From: Mesocentrotus franciscanus
Lineage: Eukaryota; Echinodermata; Echinoidea; Camarodonta; Strongylocentrotidae
DNA: 64,000 nucleotides
Reading direction: 5' to 3'
Assembly (NCBI GenBank): GCA_037976565.1
Contig: CP137668.1
Coordinates: forward strand, 19,985,804-20,049,803
The translations under genes and the position numbers were made by a program. Each line of letters opens with the position of its first letter. Positions within the stretch are counted from its first letter, which is position 1. The notes under the pieces are model-generated. The model was not told where the DNA came from and made no database searches. It was given only the letters and a program-made list of their open reading frames with translations. Below, piece by piece: positions 60,901 through 64,000 of this stretch.

Positions 60901-63797
60901 CTGATGACAACTTAAAAAATTCATAACTTTCCTATTTTTAATTGCATTTTGCTCAAACTTCACGAATTTGTTTCTCGCATTTTTCTGCTTTAAAAAAAAA
61001 TTAAAACCACCTTAAAAACAGGGTGGACTTCCCCTTTAAAGTTTAAAAAGTCAGTGAAAATAGCACAAATGGAATGGATGCGAAACATATACACGTGTAA
61101 AAATCCTTGTTTGCTATCAATGTGCTTACCTGCATCAGGTAGCTGGTCAACGTTTTGAAGACTTAGATAACACCATACAATGTCCAAACACAACACAGCA
61201 TAATTGTCTACTGCCTGTAGAATCTCTGATCGACATTGCCTGATGACAGAAGAAAAGAAGATGTCTTTAACCCATAAAATGCCACTAAGTTTACAAGCAT
61301 AGAGAGTGAAGGGCCACGGCGTTAAATGTATCAAACTATAGGAGTAAACAGCCTTCTCATTCCAAACAGACATTATCACATATACAATGATGTGATGCAA
61401 AGTTTCATTCATAGGGCTCTTTTTCATTGTTCATCTTGAAATAAAAATTTCTTCCATGATATCCAACTTCACAACCGGTTTATTTTCTTAAAAGGATGCT
61501 CTGCGTGAATCATTTGTTGCTCATTTGGAAAACATCATCATCCCCAGAAACCTTTCATTAATCCCAAACAAATATGTCTCAAATCTCGTTCAGATATAAA
61601 GTGGTGAACCGCAGCTTATTTTCAAAGGTGGCAACAGCGCGCAACAAAGGTCCTACGCCTATGTTAGAAGATACAGAGATGTGAAGCGTATTACATGTAA
61701 GTCATCAGATAAACAAAAACTGTAGTGGTTTACCATAGATCATCTGAAGGATGCTTAATTAGTAGGATTTATCTAGGAAAGCCAGCTCTCTAATTCTGTT
61801 TCCTTCAAGTGGTGTTTATTGACAGGTTTTATGAAGAGACAAAGACCAACCATTAGACCAAACACACCATTGCATTAACCCACATTGTCTTGATTCTGTA
61901 GTAGGATATTGGTTGGTTTGAAGTCTGTTTTGAGGTGTGACTGGGGTATAAATAACAAAACAGATTATTGTTACCATACCTAAAAGCATGGTCAGCCTCT
62001 AGTAGAATGAGCAGAGCTTCTCCATGCTGCTTCCTCTTTAAACATGCCCTTCCCTTCTCGTTCAGCGTCAACGCAACAGAGAGGGCTTGTCTTTCTTCAT
62101 CTGGTAGCTTGATTGCACGCCCGGTGTGGTCCGCAATCTGGAGAAAGTACCGGTCATCTTCTCGACCTATGCGGTCTTCTGCAAATGATAAAGTACAAAC
62201 GTAAGGCTTCTGCTGAGATGTAGAACTTAAAAAGGGAAACTTCTGTGGTGTCAAGGGCTACTATCAGTGTAACTACTGTATTGAAATACAACCTAAAATG
62301 CAACAATAAATTCAAATGTAAAGATCTACTTGAATGTTCACTATATTTTTCCATTTAAAAAGTCAATTTAACAAAATGTGTTAAGTCCTACCAAAACAAA
62401 GCAATATTCATTTTCAATCAACTTTCTTCTTTCCACGCATCATATACGAGATAAAAAGCTAAAAATAATTTTATCCACATTTTCTGGCAATTTTTATAAT
62501 TTCTCCACAATTTCTATTTTTGCATATTCTTATCAGATACATATCTATATCAGAAGATTGTAGGAATTAAAGAAAAATACCAGTGTTGACCTGTTGAAGA
62601 AGGAAAGGTTACCCTTTAACCTAGTCCTGAAACGGTTATTCTACATTGAAGGCAGCTCACCTGAGTTTCTTGTGGCAAGAATCTTGGCTGCTTCCTTGGT
62701 CCTTTCTAGACGATGACGTTGGTCGTCCTGTCTCCTTGCTTCCACCTCACTCTCTGATAGGCAAATTACCATCACCTACGAAGGATGCATAATCATGTCA
62801 TAAATGGAAAATATTGTACTGTGATCCTTGGATTCTCGGACTCCTTGGATATTCTTTCAAACACTTTGCGGGAGCACTGTGGTCTGGTGTTTCATTCACT
62901 TCACTCCTGAGTCAAGAGGCTGAGGGTTTTAATCAATGCCAATGCATTTGTTCTATATGTAAGACATCTCATCAACAGCTGTCCCTCTTAACTCACATGT
63001 TAAACGAGTGCCTTGTAGGATTTATATCTTGAAATGTGCTGTACACTGGCAGTGGTTGCCAGATCTTAACACTGGGGTTACCACTATAATTTCTAAAGAA
63101 CTTTGGAAGCACATAAATAGTAACTTTATATCATAATCTAATTTCTTAAGGTAGAATGGTATATTGTGTATCTCATTGTGATCAAAACACCTCGCAAGAT
63201 ATTTTGTATGATCATAAAGTTGAGTTCTGGTCATGCGATTGCATTGTGAAAGAAACGTTGTGAAATCGATCAGAAAAGGTTGATCATCTAGCATATAAGT
63301 ATTGGTGTGTACTGCAAGGTTCTGGAATCATCAAAATGATAAGAAATTTGGCCCAGTCTTGGTAAAGTTACAAGCACTGTACACAGAAAGATGTATATGG
63401 GACTACACGAACATGTGGCATAAAAATCCATCCCGATTTTTATGATGTTACATGCCATATTTAGAATATTAAGGCATTTGAAGAGCCATGCTTTTCAGGG
63501 AACATTTTTTCTCTGATGTTCTTCCACACTTGCATAATACAATGATAACACTCACAAATTATTTTTCACCTCTTCACAGACCTCAACCTTCTCTTTAAAT
63601 CAATTTTACGGTCATATCAACATTCCTGTCTCATAAACATAGTATAGATCATGTGAAAGATCACACGCCTGTAAACTATGTTAACCTGTGATTGTTGCCC
63701 TAGTCCTAGTTCCTGGAGGGTTTTTGTATCATCCAAGACTTGACCGCAGCTGATCAGCTTGAGGTAATCCACACCAAGAGAAGTCTGCTCACTTATC
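54708..63797 (-). CDS. NUB1: NUB1 (NEDD8 ultimate buster 1) orthologue, seven exons, partial
   Basis: Seven exons on the minus strand join in frame through GT-AG introns: 63686-63797, 62661-62775, 61980-62178, 61130-61239, 60285-60412, 55694-55750 and 54708-54949. In order they encode the end of a ubiquitin-like domain, a charged linker, a helical TPR-like middle region (motifs VDNYAVLCLDIVWCY and YVRLYLLQ) and a UBA domain (MGYEMSEARLGLRAATGNV) followed by a Glu/Lys/Arg-rich helix. This order and these motifs are those of animal NUB1, an adaptor that brings NEDD8 and neddylated or FAT10-linked proteins to the 26S proteasome. The N-terminus lies beyond the right edge of the window. Vertebrate NUB1 has further UBA domains after the first; I could not locate those exons, so the 3' end is unresolved. 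All seven exons are free of frame breaks. The intron 55751-60284 carries a 20-copy repeat made from the adjoining exon/donor junction. Confidence 0.9.
55694..55750 (-). CDS. NUB1: NUB1 exon of 19 codons after the array-bearing intron
   Basis: A 57-base, phase 0-0 exon reading GIVAVLQNDLRRGKNLLEK, between a TTCCAG acceptor and an AAG|GTATGT donor. It corresponds to the short helical segment following RLYLLQ in vertebrate NUB1. Its position shows that the whole array lies inside a functional intron. Confidence 0.85.
56455..56562. repeat. Second diverged copy of the exon/donor unit, ended by a MITE
   Basis: Includes caacaaaagtttgtttg, then ccatagctcacctgtaataag and agtagagcctaacg, which align with the array unit; the minus strand gives CAG|GTGAGC. 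The TTAA-flanked MITE copy starts at 56563 at its end, so duplication of this junction is older than that insertion. Confidence 0.65.
56563..57100. mobile_element. TTAA-flanked MITE, family A, copy 4 (in NUB1 intron)
   Basis: Begins TTAAAGGTACTATGTCCC and ends GGGACATAGTATCTTTAA: inverted termini differing at one base, TTAA at both ends, length 538. It shares its interior (cgaatcgacttaggagctat, and the end segment tagtgtctgacagtgaagtc) with the copies at 12657 and 23858. The TTAA target suggests mobilisation by a piggyBac-type transposase (inference). Confidence 0.85.
57300..57376. repeat. Diverged outlying copy of the NUB1 exon/donor unit
   Basis: Contains gactactgctaacaaaagtt and then acctgtaggaaatagaacct. 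On the minus strand this is a VRFYFLQ-like exon end followed by a degenerate donor (CAG|GTTAAG). The foldback element at 57383 begins at its edge. Confidence 0.7.
57383..57541. mobile_element. Foldback element in NUB1 intron
   Basis: The left arm (atatcgactgct, ggactagctgtttctata, gggatagttgaatccc) pairs with the right arm (gggattcaactatccc, acagaaacagctagtcct, agcagtcgatat). The loop is GC-rich (ccgaggcgcgc). Confidence 0.85.
57822..58051. mobile_element. Inverted-repeat element built from gataaacactgtttatc palindromes
   Basis: Ends ATGGCGTGCCGTTTGACCAA and TTGGTCAAACGGCGCGCCAT. The interior is about ten near-palindromic gataaacactgtttatc words, so several alternative cruciforms are possible. 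It lies about 95 bp from the start of the 108-bp array. Confidence 0.88.
58145..60304. repeat. 20 x 108-bp tandem array derived from a NUB1 exon/donor junction
   Basis: The unit starts (plus strand) at cataaagtgctaacc and recurs at exactly 108-base steps from 58145 to 60304. Read on the minus strand, each unit is 51 bases of coding sequence (VDNSRRLALYVRLYLLQ) followed by 57 bases of intron starting GTAAGC and reaching an in-frame TAA. The right end merges seamlessly into the real exon. Units differ by single bases (for example aagtag or aaatag, ctactg or ctattg), so they can be ordered. No pyrimidine-tract acceptor is visible within a unit, so whole units are unlikely to be spliced in as exons. 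Confidence 0.97.
60285..60412 (-). CDS. NUB1: NUB1 exon whose 3' end seeded the 108-bp array
   Basis: Encodes ESRLRMCEECFNRSYGANME, then RLMALKGDNSRELALYVRLY and LLQ, matching the 'C---YG---ERL--+KG------L--RLYLLQ' region of NUB1. It ends at CAG|GTAAGC. The last 51 bases of this exon and the first 57 of the intron form the unit repeated 20 times immediately downstream. The genuine exon has DNSREL where the array units mostly have DNSRRL. Confidence 0.92.
60755..61040. repeat. Dispersed repeat, family C, longer copy in NUB1 intron
   Basis: Homologous to 30690-30830 at its left and ending gtggacttcccctttaaag, a terminus resembling that of family B (TTAAAGGG...). Probably another TTAA-type MITE; its far end was not located. 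Confidence 0.6.
61130..61239 (-). CDS. NUB1: NUB1 exon with the DNYAV-LDIVWCY signature
   Basis: Encodes QCRSEILQAVDNYAVLCLDI followed by VWCYLSLQNVDQLPDA. The block CRSE-L--VDNYAVL-LDIVWCY is nearly invariant among NUB1 proteins and is the strongest single piece of evidence for the gene. The donor is GCAG|GTAAGC, exit phase 1. Confidence 0.93.
61980..62178 (-). CDS. NUB1: NUB1 exon: start of helical TPR-like region
   Basis: Encodes about 66 residues including YFLQIADHTGRAIKLPDEE and ALTLNEKGRACLKRKQHGEA, ending ILLEADHAFR. The 'LNEKGR..LK...Y/H.EAL..LLEAD..F' pattern is characteristic of NUB1. The acceptor is a clean TGCAG and the donor is AG|GTATGG. Exit phase 2 is completed by the first base of the next exon. 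Confidence 0.9.
62661..62775 (-). CDS. NUB1: NUB1 exon: end of UBL and charged linker
   Basis: Starts VMVICLSESEVEARRQDD and continues with a helical, charged stretch ending AKILATRNS. It joins in phase 0 to the UBL exon and exits in phase 1 through a CAG|GTGAGC donor. Similar linker composition (KTK-AA--LA-R) follows the UBL in vertebrate NUB1. Confidence 0.85.
63686..63797 (-). CDS. NUB1: NUB1 exon: C-terminal half of ubiquitin-like domain
   Basis: Bounded by a pyrimidine-rich acceptor (ending tgtag) and a CAG|GTTAAC donor. It reads SLGVDYLKLISCGQVLDD and then a KTLQELGLGQQSQ tail, the usual 'LKLI..G..L.D..TL.E.G....' pattern of a ubiquitin fold. It ends in phase 0 and continues in frame into the exon at 62775. 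Confidence 0.85.
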
Positions 63798-63914
63798 CTA
63801 CAGAGAGAGAGAGTGTGGTACATTAAGAAACACATGAAGACAACCACAAGCAAAAGACATACCTGGAGAAAAAGAGATAGAAAGATGGATACAGAGATAA
63901 GGAGAGATGGAGAC

Positions 63915-63918
63915 AGAT

Positions 63919-63958
<40 letters not shown>

Positions 63959-63965
63959 AGGGGGT
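63915..63965. repeat. (GA)n microsatellite followed by G tract
   Basis: gagaga run from about 63921 to 63951 and then gggggggaggggg, in the NUB1 intron at the right edge. Confidence 0.95.
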
Positions 63966-64000
63966 ATTATGAATTATGAAAATAATAAATCTATATTTTT

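Overview
This is nuclear DNA from an animal. Coding sequence is sparse and split by GT-AG introns, and most of the window is AT-rich intergenic or intronic sequence full of dispersed repeats: a tRNA-derived SINE, 5'-truncated non-LTR retrotransposons, MITEs with TTAA target duplications, foldback elements, minisatellites and microsatellites. The repeat style and the frequent 'acatgtaca' and 'aggcctat' words suggest a marine invertebrate deuterostome, most likely an echinoderm such as a sea urchin. That placement is inference; the sequence does not name the species.

Layout. Positions 1-25,900 hold no gene I can support well, only repeats: several LINE 3' fragments, three of four copies of a TTAA-flanked MITE, a degenerate telomere-like (CCCTAA) tract split by a LINE, several minisatellites and a tRNA-SINE. 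Positions 25,948-28,239 hold a multi-exon, frameshifted MULE-type transposase; its 3' end is duplicated in tandem. Positions 28,940-36,500 are repeats again, including a minisatellite matching the one at 18.2 kb in opposite orientation and a nearly perfect 190-bp foldback element. Positions 36,907-43,124 (minus strand) carry five exons of a gene for a protein with one fibronectin type III domain and no recognised function; exon phases agree, with two single-base frame breaks. Positions 45,581-50,475 (plus strand) carry a three-exon BED-finger/hAT transposase-derived (ZBED-like) gene, frameshifted near its C-terminus. Positions 54,708-63,797 (minus strand) carry seven exons of a NUB1 (NEDD8 ultimate buster 1) orthologue, entering from beyond the right edge.

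The most striking structure is inside NUB1. The last 51 bases of one exon plus the first 57 bases of the following intron, including the 5' splice site, are amplified into an exact 20 x 108-bp array (58,145-60,304) next to the real exon. About 19 extra copies of an authentic-looking CAG|GTAAGC donor therefore follow the true one in the same intron. Two diverged copies lie further into the intron, which also holds a MITE and two foldback elements.

The genes do not form a pathway. NUB1 acts in NEDD8/ubiquitin-proteasome turnover, the FN3 gene is uncharacterised, and the two transposase-derived loci are mobile-element relics or a possible domesticated gene. Several frame breaks fall in short homopolymers, so assembly errors must be excluded before calling those loci pseudogenes.
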